The position numbers and the translations under genes were made by a program. The notes below the pieces were generated by a model. That model did not search any database. It saw only the letters and a program-made list of their open reading frames with translations, and was not told the DNA's origin. A DNA stretch of 64,000 nt from assembly GCA_964036155.1 (NCBI GenBank), contig OZ038423.1:51785249-51849248 (forward strand), in the 5' to 3' direction. This DNA comes from Diploscapter coronatus (taxonomy: Eukaryota; Nematoda; Chromadorea; Rhabditida; Rhabditidae). Of the stretch, positions 1 to 11,098 are shown in pieces. How positions within the stretch are numbered: the first letter of the stretch is position 1; the number at the start of each line of letters is the position of its first letter.

Positions 1-2042
1 GAGAGAAGAAAGCTGGTTAAATAGTAATTGCCACATCAGGAACATGGATACATGTTACAAAGAGTTATGCCAAGCTGAATTAAAAATAGCTGAAAAAGTG
101 AAAATTGCGATAAATATCGTAGAACTGAAAGTTAACCATGACCTGAGTAGTTTTTAGATGGATCGAAAAACTAGGGCGAATGTTTGCCGAAAAAACTTTA
201 TTGGGGTATTAATTCAAAAATGGATTTCGAACAAGAGTTTAACTGAATCTTCCGGCTTAAAAGGGAGCTGCATCCTTGTTGGACGAAGCTTCGACTTCAC
301 ACAACTCGATTCGCATGAAAGATCTGGTCTAAGTTCTATCTGGGTCTGAAGTTTACCCAACTCTATCTACTCTCCTATTTTTAATTCAAGTCTAATATAT
401 TGACGCTACATGAAATTTTTGAATGATAGCCTGTACTTCGTATTTTCATTTTAGAAGATAAGAAATGCGGAAAAATGTTTCGATGCATTTGCAAAATAGT
501 CGTGAAAAACATTTATTTCGTAATAAAAGTTCAAATTAAAAGTAAAGATTATCAGATTCATGATCAGTTCAGACTTTTCTCTAAAGTGAGAACTTAGAAA
601 AAAGAAAATAAATTATTTTCGAGATAAAATCCTACAATATTCAATATCTGAGGCAAGATAAGAGGCTCGACTTTTTTGAATTTTCTTGAAAGTTAAAGGG
701 AAAAGTGAGGTCACTTTTTGAATTGATCTAAATTTCAAACTGAAATTGTGTTAAAAGAGAAAAGAAAAAATAATAAAGTCGACACCTTATGATATGTTTT
801 AAAATAATGTAACGATTTCAAATTGCGAAGTATATAAGAAAAACACGCGGGAAATTTGAACAAATCAGTGAGCAAATCGTCAATAAATGAGGATACAACA
901 ATGTCAGATTATTTTCATTTTTATCAATTATTTACAGCATCATTTTATAAGTTGGATAAAATCACGTATAAGACTTTTTCTTGGTCGTTATGCTTTGACC
1001 AGATTTATAGGAAACAAAGATTGAATGATTTCCCTTTCAACGTTATTGCGCTTTCTTGCCAGATTTTATGTCAGAAAAAGAGAACTATTTTATGACAAAT
1101 CAGTGATTTCGATTTTCTCGCTAATAAAAACGCTGAAAGTTCTTCTCTACGTAAACTTGATCTGCGCTGACGAACTTGTTTTCGGGACATAACTAAATGA
1201 CCTATCATGATTTAGCCATGCTAATAGTTCCTAACTATTGAAACGATTGATAATAAATGCCAAGTGTCAGTAATAAATATAATTGCACAAACTCATCTTA
1301 AATTAACTAGTTATTTCTACTTTTCTACAGCTACAAAATTTTACAACATATTCGTACCTATTTCTTTGAATCAGAGATACCGAATGAGAATCCGCTATTA
1401 TGTTTGAAATATTTCTCGAAGGGAGATCCCTCGATGGAAGGCGTCACCCATTGAGATGCTGAATCTGATATGGTCGCCGAATTGGGTGCTTCTGCAATTT
1501 TTCAACGTTAATTCTATGCTTGTTGAAGAGGGCACGCGGTGAATGAAAGGCTGGTGCAAAATGAGCAAAATGGTCAGAAAGCAAGTATATAAACTGCACT
1601 AACATTTAAAAGAAAGTAATATAGTAGAATAAAAGACTCAGCAGGAATGGGAAGAATATAGCTGTAATTTATCTGATTTATTTAAGCATCTCCATATGCA
1701 TACTGTTAATGATGGGCAACTTGAGACAAATAAACGAAACGCAATTTTGATGCGCAGAAATGAGTGCGTTGTTTGCGCAAACCTTACGACAATTCATCGA
1801 TTTGATGAATGAATGTGAGGACTATTTGTGCATACGCAATGCACACTTTGCGTATTCGAATTTTTGCGCTACTTATTTCGTCTCAAGTTATCGGTCATCT
1901 ACAATATTTTGGTCTCTTGAAAACTCCATCAAGTTCATAAAAATACATTGAAAAGTTCATAATTTTCCTTGTTCATTGGAACTATTTCGCCTCCAAACAA
2001 TATGAACTTTCCAAGATGCACATATCTGCACCAACTTTTCAT
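1..2042. other. No gene recognised
   Basis: AT-rich sequence. Short open frames on both strands lack codon bias, recognisable motifs or convincing splice partners. It lies downstream of the lipase gene, which ends at 2043 on the minus strand. I see no RNA gene or clear repeat here. Confidence 0.5.
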
Positions 2043-5000
2043 TTATTTTGATCCATCAGATTCTGAATCATTCTTCATACCTGTAGTGTTAATGCTGTTG
2101 CTGTCTACAGCAGCTGCGTTGCCCTTCTTTGGTTTCTTCTTCCATTCGCTCTTCTGTTTCTGCTTCTCCTGTTTCTCCTTCAATCTTTTTTCCTTTATCT
2201 GTTGTTGTTGTTGTTGATTTCTTCTTTTTATCGTTTTCTGCCAATTTCTCTTCCAAATTTCCTCTCTCTTCTTCTCCAAAGCAGTCGGAGGGCGAACTTT
2301 GTTGAATTTCTTGATCGTTCTAATTTGCAAATTCACAGTTTCGAAGATTGTCTCAATGTGATTCTTGTCTTTCACCTGCAATGAGATAATTTGCATATGC
2401 CATAAGCATATGAGTCAGTAAGTTATATCAGTTTCAAGTTTCGTATGACTATTTGAAAGGCCAATTAGGCTTGAATTAAATGCCCAATTTTAAGTGACAC
2501 AATGGTATGCAGATATTATTACATTATCACTAAGGATCTTAAAATTGCTTACGACAATCCTCAGAGACCCGGGTATTTCTGATGGAAACCCGTATCCAAT
2601 TTTTTCATCCGAATCTAAATTACTTTGCCTTTATGTTTGCGTAACAGTAAGTGCAGGGTGACCACAAATTATGCAAATACATTTCTCAATTCAAATTGGG
2701 GGAAAATGAATGATTCGGGTATGTAGCGTTATTGATCAAAGATTTGGTGAATACCGCTACAGTAAAAAGTATAGCGTTAGTCACCAAAATCTAATGCACT
2801 TGCTCTCTTCATAATACGTTGAAAGATGACCCTCCTTCAGAATTGGATTGAGGGATCAATACGAATTTAATTTTTTAAATATTGCGCTATTATGAATCTT
2901 ACACAAACCAAACTCAATGCCTATCCTATCTCATTCTTTCCTACCCGATCTTGTCTAGCCCTTACCTTATCCTACCTTACCCCTATCTTGCCTTATGCCT
3001 AATCTTCATCTTTAATAATTCAGAAATGTATGATTATCCCTAAAGTAAAATCCATTACGGAATTTGTGTCACCATTCCCTAAGTTAGCAGATTGATTCTT
3101 TCTTGATATAATGGTCAATAGATAGATGATTTCTATTGAACATCGTTGAAAGATCTTCCAAAGTGTCTAATAATAATTAAACTATTGCTATTCTTCGAGC
3201 CTTAGAAACTTTTGTGAATATCGCTCGCTCCTCTCCCCCCGATTTTCAAGAACCCCGAAACCGAAATCAAATTAAGCAAAGACACCCGAAAATGATATTT
3301 TTCGAAGCTGAAAACGAAATTTCGTCCATCTCTAATTCTGAGAAGTTTACTAGAACAGCTTACCAGATTCAAGACTGATGATATATTTGCCTTCATATAG
3401 TCGCCTGAATAATTCAAATAAGATATATCTGAAGATCCAATTCAATTACCCATTATTGACATCCTTGAGAAACGTGGAATTCTGATTGAGTCCATTTAGT
3501 GGACTGCAAATTCCTGCGGTTGTTATCGAACAAACGGAGGCTCCTAAAAAACTAGAACATCCTTCGCACAGATCGGAACCTGGAATTAACCGATACTTCC
3601 ACCAGACATGCAGCGAGCGGATGCAAACTAGACCCTTCAACTTCATATCATTGTTAGAGAATATCATCTATGTTAGCAGCATACTGTGCAGTTGCCATAT
3701 CTATCTAATTACTTACTAATCAGACTATTTAGCTGTTACACCAGGGGGGTAAACGAAACTTTCCTTTCATTCCGTGAATAAAGATCAAAGATAAGTGAAA
3801 CCTCTTCATTTAGTTTCGATATTTTCATGCATCCCTCTATTATATGATTATGAAGTAAATACCTTGATTAGCGCCAGCCACAGACAAGAAAGTTCCAATT
3901 CTGGAACTCAGAGAGCGGCCCAATCTAACATTCTTATCCACGCATCTACCACCCTTGATGGCCTTCAAATCAATTATCTTCAATTATAATTCGAGGTACA
4001 AACAACCTTTCTTGTGAGCGGACTTCCAAGCGAGAAGGCAACGATGTCGACAGGCTGTTTGCTGTATGATGACACAGCCATAATTAAACGGCGAATCTAC
4101 GGAAAAGAAGCTTATCAAAAAGTTAAAGTTATTACTAATTTACTTGCAAGACGTATTCACACTTCATTGTTTCGAACATTGTATCGATGCCTTCGTTTTT
4201 CCCTGAAAGCCCATCATATTTATCAAGCATCATCGTATTTACAAATTAAAACCAATCGATCAAATCTTGCTTTTTAGTATCTTTGTTAATCCTAATTTAA
4301 TTCTTACCATTTCCATAAGTGGTTGCAAACAGCGCCTCACTCTGAAATCCACCATCTCTAGCAAAGATGTTCCTAAATAAGATTTATTATGAATTCATAA
4401 CCAATTTTTATTGTGATGATATTCTTTGAGTAGAATTAAGACTTTTGAACTGGATTTTTAGCAGGATTAATTTTCAGTTTCTCGAAATTAGATTCTACGT
4501 GCTTTACAGTGAATGAACCAATTTGTATTGGCTTGCAACACCGATAATTCACAAGGAACTCTTACGAAGTATTACTTGAATTTATAGAGGAAAAATTGCT
4601 AACAGATTAGTTCGATAATGGCAAGACGATTACGAAGCCAAAAATGGTATCCGAGTTTGGTAATCTATTACGAAAGTTGGTTTAAAGCTATATTTTTAAA
4701 ACTTCTATTCAAGATATAATCGAATTGCAAAAATTAGCTTACATTAAAATGCAGAAAAAATAAGAAATATTTCCTCTTACTTAAATGGGGCAGTAAAGAT
4801 AATTTTGAACCAATTTTTCGGTAGATTATTGAATTCGGTTGTCATTATTACTTCAGTTATCTTTATCGCCATCATCGAATTGCCCTGTGTAAAAATTCAC
4901 GTCAATAAATTTGAGTGACACTTCGCAAGATCTCCTTGTTTGTGTTGAAAATAGCTAATAACCATTGAAAAGAGATTTACTTTTCAGTTAGCAACAATGT

Positions 5001-5739
5001 AACTTGACTGCTAACGATCAGCTTTGATACAGTGTAATATCTCGAACAGGCTGATAAACCGTGCGTCAAAATTTAACAACGTGATCCATCTCTCTAACAA
5101 TATCATTTTATCTCACTAACAGTGTTATGCAGCGTTAAAATTCTACCCGTCTCGTAAGACCTGATATTAGCTCATTTATTTTTCTTGCAGGTTAGATAGT
5201 ATCAGATATTCATACCTGTTCCATGCGATCGTTTCAGCTGAAATAAGAATGTCTTGTATCTCGGAGAAATTTGTCCGCTCTTATTCTTCGGCGGCACCGT
5301 GCGGCGATGCCGAAGAATAAAAGCGGACAAACTTCTCTGAGATAAGCTTTTATCTCATTGATTCTTGATATCAACATGTATCAATGCTGACTAGCAAAAT
5401 TACTAATAAAATCTAATACAACGCACCAGTATCTCCTAAACCATGGATGAAAATAACCGGGCGACTTCTAAACAGGAAAAATAACTATCTCTTGGCTAAA
5501 AGATATTCCAACCGAAAATCTTTCGGCTTTAATCCTCCTCCATAACTGGCATGTTGGCCCAGGTCATTTCTCTCGATCCCATCGGCTATTTTCTGGTATT
5601 GTTAAATTCATAAACTCAACTCTAGAAGAACTCTTACTTGTCCATGTCGTTTCACTAGGAATTTCATGAAATGCGGATGAAACACGGAAAGTGCAACTGG
5701 CAGAAAACCATAGACCAGGTAAAGAATGAGAAAGTTCAT
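2043..5739 (-). CDS. Secreted class 2 lipase, LIPS/EstA-like, with basic C-terminal tail
   Basis: Predicted triacylglycerol lipase of the Lipase_2 (EstA/LIPS) family, which is expanded in nematodes. Exons on the minus strand: 5739-5638, 5592-5513, 5467-5420, 4372-4308, 4202-4144, 4096-4007, 3962-3863, 3579-3450, 3404-3364, 2614-2553, 2375-2043. All join in phase to give 369 residues. MNFLILYLVYGFLPVALS reads as a signal peptide. RPVIFIHGLGDTG (about 63-75) is the oxyanion strand. VDIVAFSLGSP carries the nucleophile Ser140 in the A-x-S-x-G form of this family. DSDEKIGYG matches the usual acidic region and DKNHIET carries the likely catalytic His265. FLSVAGANQG and GLNQNSTFLKDVNN are further family blocks. 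The start was chosen because an acceptor-like CTGCAG precedes this ATG; an in-frame ATG at 5814 exists. After about residue 277 comes a Lys/Gln-rich tail of roughly 90 residues, not usual for the family. AATAAA overlaps the stop codon. Confidence 0.85.
5258..5343. repeat. Hairpin, arms about 35 bp, in lipase intron
   Basis: The left arm, beginning ATCTCGGAGAAATTTGTCCG, is repeated in inverted form with few mismatches and ends at 5343. The loop is short and GC-rich. It lies in the intron between lipase exons 3 and 4. The family is unknown; it may be a small MITE. Confidence 0.75.
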
Positions 5740-6709
5740 CTGCAGATCAAGGTTTGAAAAACAAATTATATCTGTTAGGTCGGTGTATACACTCGACGTG
5801 GAGTGACTGTGCAAAGATAGACTAGACTATCTGATGAAACAGAAAGAAGAATGCGGATATCGTCGTGATATGAAAGAGGAAGTCTAAGGGGCGGAGTTAG
5901 ACGAGCTAATTTGTAAAGTAGATCGGCTGCAGGGCAAGAATGTGGAAATGTAAGGAGAAACCATCAAATGGAGCACGTTCAACGAGGAAAGTGAGAAGGA
6001 AGAAAAGAGAAAATAGACGGGATACGATGGAAAGTAATGACACTGATCGTCCAGAAACCGAAGAATGAAGAAAGTGGAAGAAGAAAATGGAGGAAGAAAG
6101 GAGGAAGCCGATTAGAAGATTGAAAGGGAAAAGGGGACGATAATATATGACCAGAAGGCAAAGATTGAGACGGATAAAGGGAATTGAACCGAGGAGGAAG
6201 AAAGAGATAAAAGAAAGGGCAACCGCTATGTGGCATAACGGTGAGTATTGATGACGCTGAGAATAAAAAGGTGTAAGGCGTAATGAGGAGAAAAAATAAA
6301 TAAAAATGTGAAGTCTGGAGAAAAATAAATAGAGAAAACAATGGATGAGGATGGAGAACAGCAGGCCGAGGGTCAAACGGTGTCGAATGGAATGGAATAG
6401 AATGAAATCGTGTCAGAGGGACACTGCGAATGACCGGCATTTCGGACATTTACATATCCATTCTTGTTGAACGAGACTGACAATGTAAATTCCCTATGAG
6501 TCAGCTAGATAAAAGAAAAACTCAGCCATCTTTTATCTCTTTGGATAGATTTTGAAAATCAATTTCTTCAACTCCTTCTGAAGATATCGAGTAGACAAAA
6601 CTAAGTTATTGAAAATTGGTAAAAAAAATTCAGGTAGTTGATATTGTTTGAACACAGATTTTCGATTTATTTCAAAGCTAACAAGAGAAATTTCAGAAGT
6701 GTCCACCTT
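5740..6709. other. GA-rich intergenic stretch
   Basis: From about 5850 to 6420 the plus strand is strongly purine-rich. This creates long pyrimidine-coded open frames on the minus strand (5906-6449) that are composition artefacts rich in Phe, Ser and Leu. It is the upstream region of the minus-strand lipase and could act as a promoter. No protein gene is supported. Confidence 0.5.
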
Positions 6710-7036
6710 CGATTTGGCTGATTTTTTCACCAAGAGGATAGTTTATGGCGCTGACTACGAGTTTGAAGTCAGAAAATGCTAGCGGGCGACGGTTCGGACA
6801 GGGAAACGTGAACATCGTTTTGCACTGCAGACACTTCTATAAAAAAATTTAAATCAGAAATTAGCATACATTATTTCTGTTTTTTTCTACTGCTTAGAAT
6901 GGCGCTCATTCTTTGCTTCTGCACACAACAATGTTTACGTTTTTCCGCACGAACCGTCGCCTGTCAGCACTTTCTGACTTCAGATTCGTGATCAGCGTCA
7001 TAAAATACCCCCTTGGTGAAAAAATTAGCCAAATCG
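6710..7036. repeat. Imperfect inverted repeat between lipase and TERT
   Basis: The left arm starts CGATTTGGCTGATTTTTTCA and runs to about 6835. The right arm is its inverted, diverged copy and ends at 7036. Shared blocks include the inverted pairs around GGCGACGGTTCG and GAAGTCAGAAA. The spacer is about 70 bases. The outer end resembles the sequence at 51817, inside the 2 kb fold-back. It lies roughly 300 bases before the TERT start. Confidence 0.75.
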
Positions 7037-7352
7037 TATGCGAATATTTCGGAAACTTCTTTTGTAAGTAGACCTTGTTTTATCTTTAATTTACGAAAAA
7101 GAAATTCATTTAGGATATTTTGTTCTTAATAAAAATTTGTCGAATATTCATCCATATTGCTCATAAACCACTTTCTATAAAGTTCAGATCGATTCAACCA
7201 AGTTGATTCTTGGATACTTTCTCTCTAGTTATCTACAAAGTGACTTATTTTTAACTTCGCAAATCTTAAATCCTACAAAATAAGTATTTTTCTATTACTT
7301 TACACTAGATTGCAAAAATCAAATCATCACCAACTATTTCTTCAGTACTATA

Positions 7353-10300
7353 ATGAACGAGTACAAGAAGAAGCGATTCACAAAAGACGCCTTACATATT
7401 TGGTGCAATTGGAATATTGACCTGCAGAAGATTCGTTCGTCTACCCATTCGAAACAGAACCGATATTTGCGGATCCATGAAGTGAGCTAGTAAATAATTT
7501 CAAAAGTTATCATTTTTATAGACAATGCATTAATTTAAAACAAATCTAGACAAGAGCCAAGAGGTTGAATTCGATTGCGATGGCAAAGCGTATCTTTGGA
7601 AAGGAAATCACGGAGAAATTGAATGATATCTGCGTGAGGATCGAAGATCAGGGCAAGACTAACTTCTTCCAGAAGAATGAACTTTAATGGTCATCTATTC
7701 AGATAATCTGTTGGATCTTGTTGCACACAAGATTTCTCGGATTTTCTTTTACCCAAATCGACGAGGCGTTCGTTTGTTGCATAAGAAATTGAAGCACAAT
7801 GAGCCGAACCCCAAAACGTTTCTGCAAAACCCACTGCAGAAGGACCAAATATTGCAAATTTCCATCAAATATCTGACATTTGCCGGAATTGGAGGTAGCA
7901 ACTAATTATTCTCCATTGATTTAACTGAATCCAAAATAATTTTCAGATTTATTGATTGGACCTGAAAATGTGATTCATGTCAGTCAATACTGTACCACTA
8001 AATTCTGGGGCTTTATACAGTCAGGAGCAAAAACAGCCAATAACAATCAAATGCAGCCGGATGAAAATATCAATGAAATGTTCTGGACAGAACTCAACAT
8101 TTTTAAATGTAAATTAAACTAATCATGATTTATATATTTTGGCACAATTTTAGGCGAGATCTGTCGCTTGTTGATGAAGCGAGCTGTGAGTCGATCAGCC
8201 AGTCATCCTACTTTGCAGTGGCTCATTCCTGTCGTCTTCCAAAGACTCGTCAAATATGCTGCCAACTCTCTTTGCAACTTCCTTTTGTAGGTTTTTTTTT
8301 CTGAAAAGTTAATTAGTTCAAATTTCAGTATTCACATAAAACCTGTCAAATTGTTCGAAGATCCTCCAACCAGAGAACTGTATTTATCAAGGTAAAAATG
8401 TCCTTTTTCCCAGCAAAAGTAATGAATAGATAGTCTAAATTCCAGTGGATTCAAGAAAGTTCGTGACTGTGCTCGCATTGAGTTCATCGAGGAGTATTCT
8501 GTGGTGGAGCACAATTTGAGGCCCAATGACCATGTTTGAATTTCAGTCATTCTAGTAACAATTGCTAAATTTTAGCCTCTCAAATTCATCCTCAGAGCCC
8601 AGAAAAAGGGATTTCGCCCAATATTCTCGATGAAAAGAGTAGGTTTATTTTTAATTTTTATTTCGATACTGTCGTGTTTTTGAGAAAGTTCCCCAATCCG
8701 TATAAAATGTGCATTGGCGCATTACACAACGTCTGATATGATCATTTTTATCACTACATCTTTGGGTAGTATTATTGGCATAAACAGTAACAACAAATAG
8801 TCCAGAAAAAAATTTGAAAGCTTTCATTAATGCGCTAAAAACAACGACTAATTTTCGATGGAAAGAATAACAATGCGCACTTTTATCGCAGATATGGGAT
8901 AGCTGGTTGACTACTGGATTTTTCGGTTTTCGAATTTTTCTCGATTATCATGACCTCACTATCATAGACTATTGATAAATGTCATTTCCTTATAAAAAAT
9001 TTGGCTCATAAAGCATAGAATTATTTCGTATTTTGATTACGGAATCTTCCTTAGCGAGACAATATGTGAGATTTTCAGTTGGATCGACAAGATTTGAGGT
9101 CCTATTACAATATGAAGGACAAGTTCAAAACTGTCTGTGCAATTCTGAGATTTGCTCTTTTCACGGAAGGCATTCGAATTGATGGATGTAAGAAAATTCC
9201 TCGAATATTTAGCCCTAATTTTCAATCATTCAGCATTCAAACGCAGTATTCGTAATCTGGTTGCTCAACTTCGCCAAGGTATTTTGCAAATTTAACAAAT
9301 CGTCATCTTTTAATTTTTTAATTCAGAGAAACACAAGTGGTACTTCATGAATATCGACATTATTCATTGTTTTGCGCAAGTAAACCATGAGAAAGTCAAG
9401 CAGTACATCAAGAAAATTTTCGAGTATTTTTCATTCAATTTTTATCATCTTTCAAACTTTTTAGAAAATACTCTCACTTCATCGTGGCCAATGGCTGGGT
9501 TATACATAAAGAAAAAGTAAGGAATTTATTCGCCATATAAAAATTCTCTCACAGCTTCTTTCAATTGAAAAATGATATGAAGAAAAAATCAAGGACATTG
9601 GCGTTGGCATTGATAGTCTACGAGAGAGCGTGAATAGACTAAAGAACCGGTCGTCAATCTTTAGGTTTTCATCGTAATGCCTTCAAGAAGTTGCGTCGCA
9701 GCATTTTATTTTTTTCTAAATTAATGATAGGGACGATTGAGATAAAGACTGATTAAAATTCCCTTTTGGAAAAAAGATAAAAATGAATTTATATTTTAGC
9801 GCTACAAGTTTTTACGTTGTGAGGCTGCAACCGACAATGCAACAGCATCCGACAGATTCTACCAGAGATTCGCTCACAGAAATGACTACATTGTACCGAA
9901 ACCTAGGTTTTTCACGCACAACAAGGAGAATGTAGTGAAGATAATCACTGAGGCGATCGATAATTACATCGTAAGGAAATTTGTACCTGCATGATGGCAT
10001 TAGGTTATCTTATTTAGGTTGAAACTGCAGAGAATAATTTCGTGCGAGTAACTAGAGGTATTCCTCAGGGTCATTCATTATCGTCCTGGATAAATATGGT
10101 AATTAATTGATTAGGTTTATTGAAAAGTCATATCCACAGATCGTGCTTTCATTATCATCAGCTGATGATGAACCATTATGAAGTTAATTTTTTCAATCTC
10201 GAAGTCGTAGTCAAAGATAAACTTTTCAAAATTCGCAATTCGACGAGTTTTGCGCTAATACCTGTATTCGCGGGTACGAGTACAACGAAAAAATCGGATA

Positions 10301-11098
10301 CAAATTGGTTACGGGCACGGATTTAGGTTTCATCGGGGTCCATTTAATTTACTTCTGAATTGATGAGAAATGGATTTACGACGCGTGGCAGAATTTTCCA
10401 TTAACCTTTTCATTGAAGTGTAATTGGACCATAATTTCACAGATCAATCTTCACTTGTTCGAAGCCGACTGTCTACCGGAATTGAGGGATGATCGAGTCA
10501 AATTCTGCCGTTATGTGGACGATTATTTGATTGCCTCAACTGATCAATCTCTTCTTGCCAAAGTAAATCAGTTGCATAATTGCGATAGCAATACTCGATA
10601 TTTCAGATTTACAAAACATTCGGCCAAAATGAGTATGGAATCGATGCACATCGAGAGAAGAGAAGAGTAAGTTTACTGTTCATATCAACGATTAGAGACG
10701 AAATAAAAAACACAAAATCTCATGCATGGAAATCAGAGTGTTGCTTGTAATAGAATTCACAGCAATTCAACAACCCATGGAATGATTTTGATAACTGAAA
10801 ATTACGAAATGTACATTTTGCGTTTTTTTTCTTTTTTTAATTTTCTTAAATTTTCGCCGCACTTATTCCGTCTCAATTTATCGTTCTTCTATAAACTCAA
10901 AATTGAATTTGCCTTTCAATGGATAAGTTTTAGTTTTCCTTCAAAATGGAAGGTCAAGAATTCGTCAACGATCTGCCAACAAACATACTCAAATGGTGCG
11001 GTCATTTGGTAAATGCAGATGATTTGTCCATCACCAATTACATGCAATTCAAGCGACAAACACGGAAGAGGAAATTGAAGGAGAGTCAACAATTTTAA
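7353..11098 (+). CDS. TERT: Telomerase reverse transcriptase, compact form
   Basis: Catalytic subunit of telomerase; copies the RNA template onto chromosome ends in the nucleus. Exons: 7353-7481, 7550-7652, 7703-7894, 7947-8108, 8154-8286, 8329-8391, 8446-8533, 8576-8638, 9079-9187, 9234-9278, 9327-9423, 9465-9516, 9800-9970, 10018-10098, 10443-10562, 10607-10666, 10934-11098. They join in phase to about 610 residues. Motifs 1/2: PLKFILRAQKKGFRPI (291-306). Motif A: YFMNIDIIHCF with Asp373. Motif B: RGIPQGHSLS (482-491). Motif C: CRYVDDYLIAS with Asp522 and Asp523. Motif D region: NEYGIDAHREKRR. Motif E primer grip: ILKWCGHLVNADDL (574-587). The part before residue 290 probably holds a diverged RNA-binding domain. 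No TEN domain is seen and the protein stops soon after motif E, so the C-terminal extension is nearly absent, as known for the short C. elegans TRT-1. Intron 2 uses a GC donor. The start follows TTCTTCAG by 7 bases; undetected upstream exons are possible. Confidence 0.9.

Noticed and set aside
5906..6449. Two overlapping 156-codon frames on the minus strand
   Set aside because: They arise from a GA-rich plus strand; composition is almost only Phe, Ser, Leu, Pro and His, both frames are open at once, and no motif or splice context is present.
9560..9665. Coiled-coil-like frame (YEEKIKDIGVGIDSLRESVN) between TERT motifs A and B
   Set aside because: No acceptor allows it to join exon 12 in phase. 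Direct joining of 9516 to 9800 keeps the frame and fits the family.
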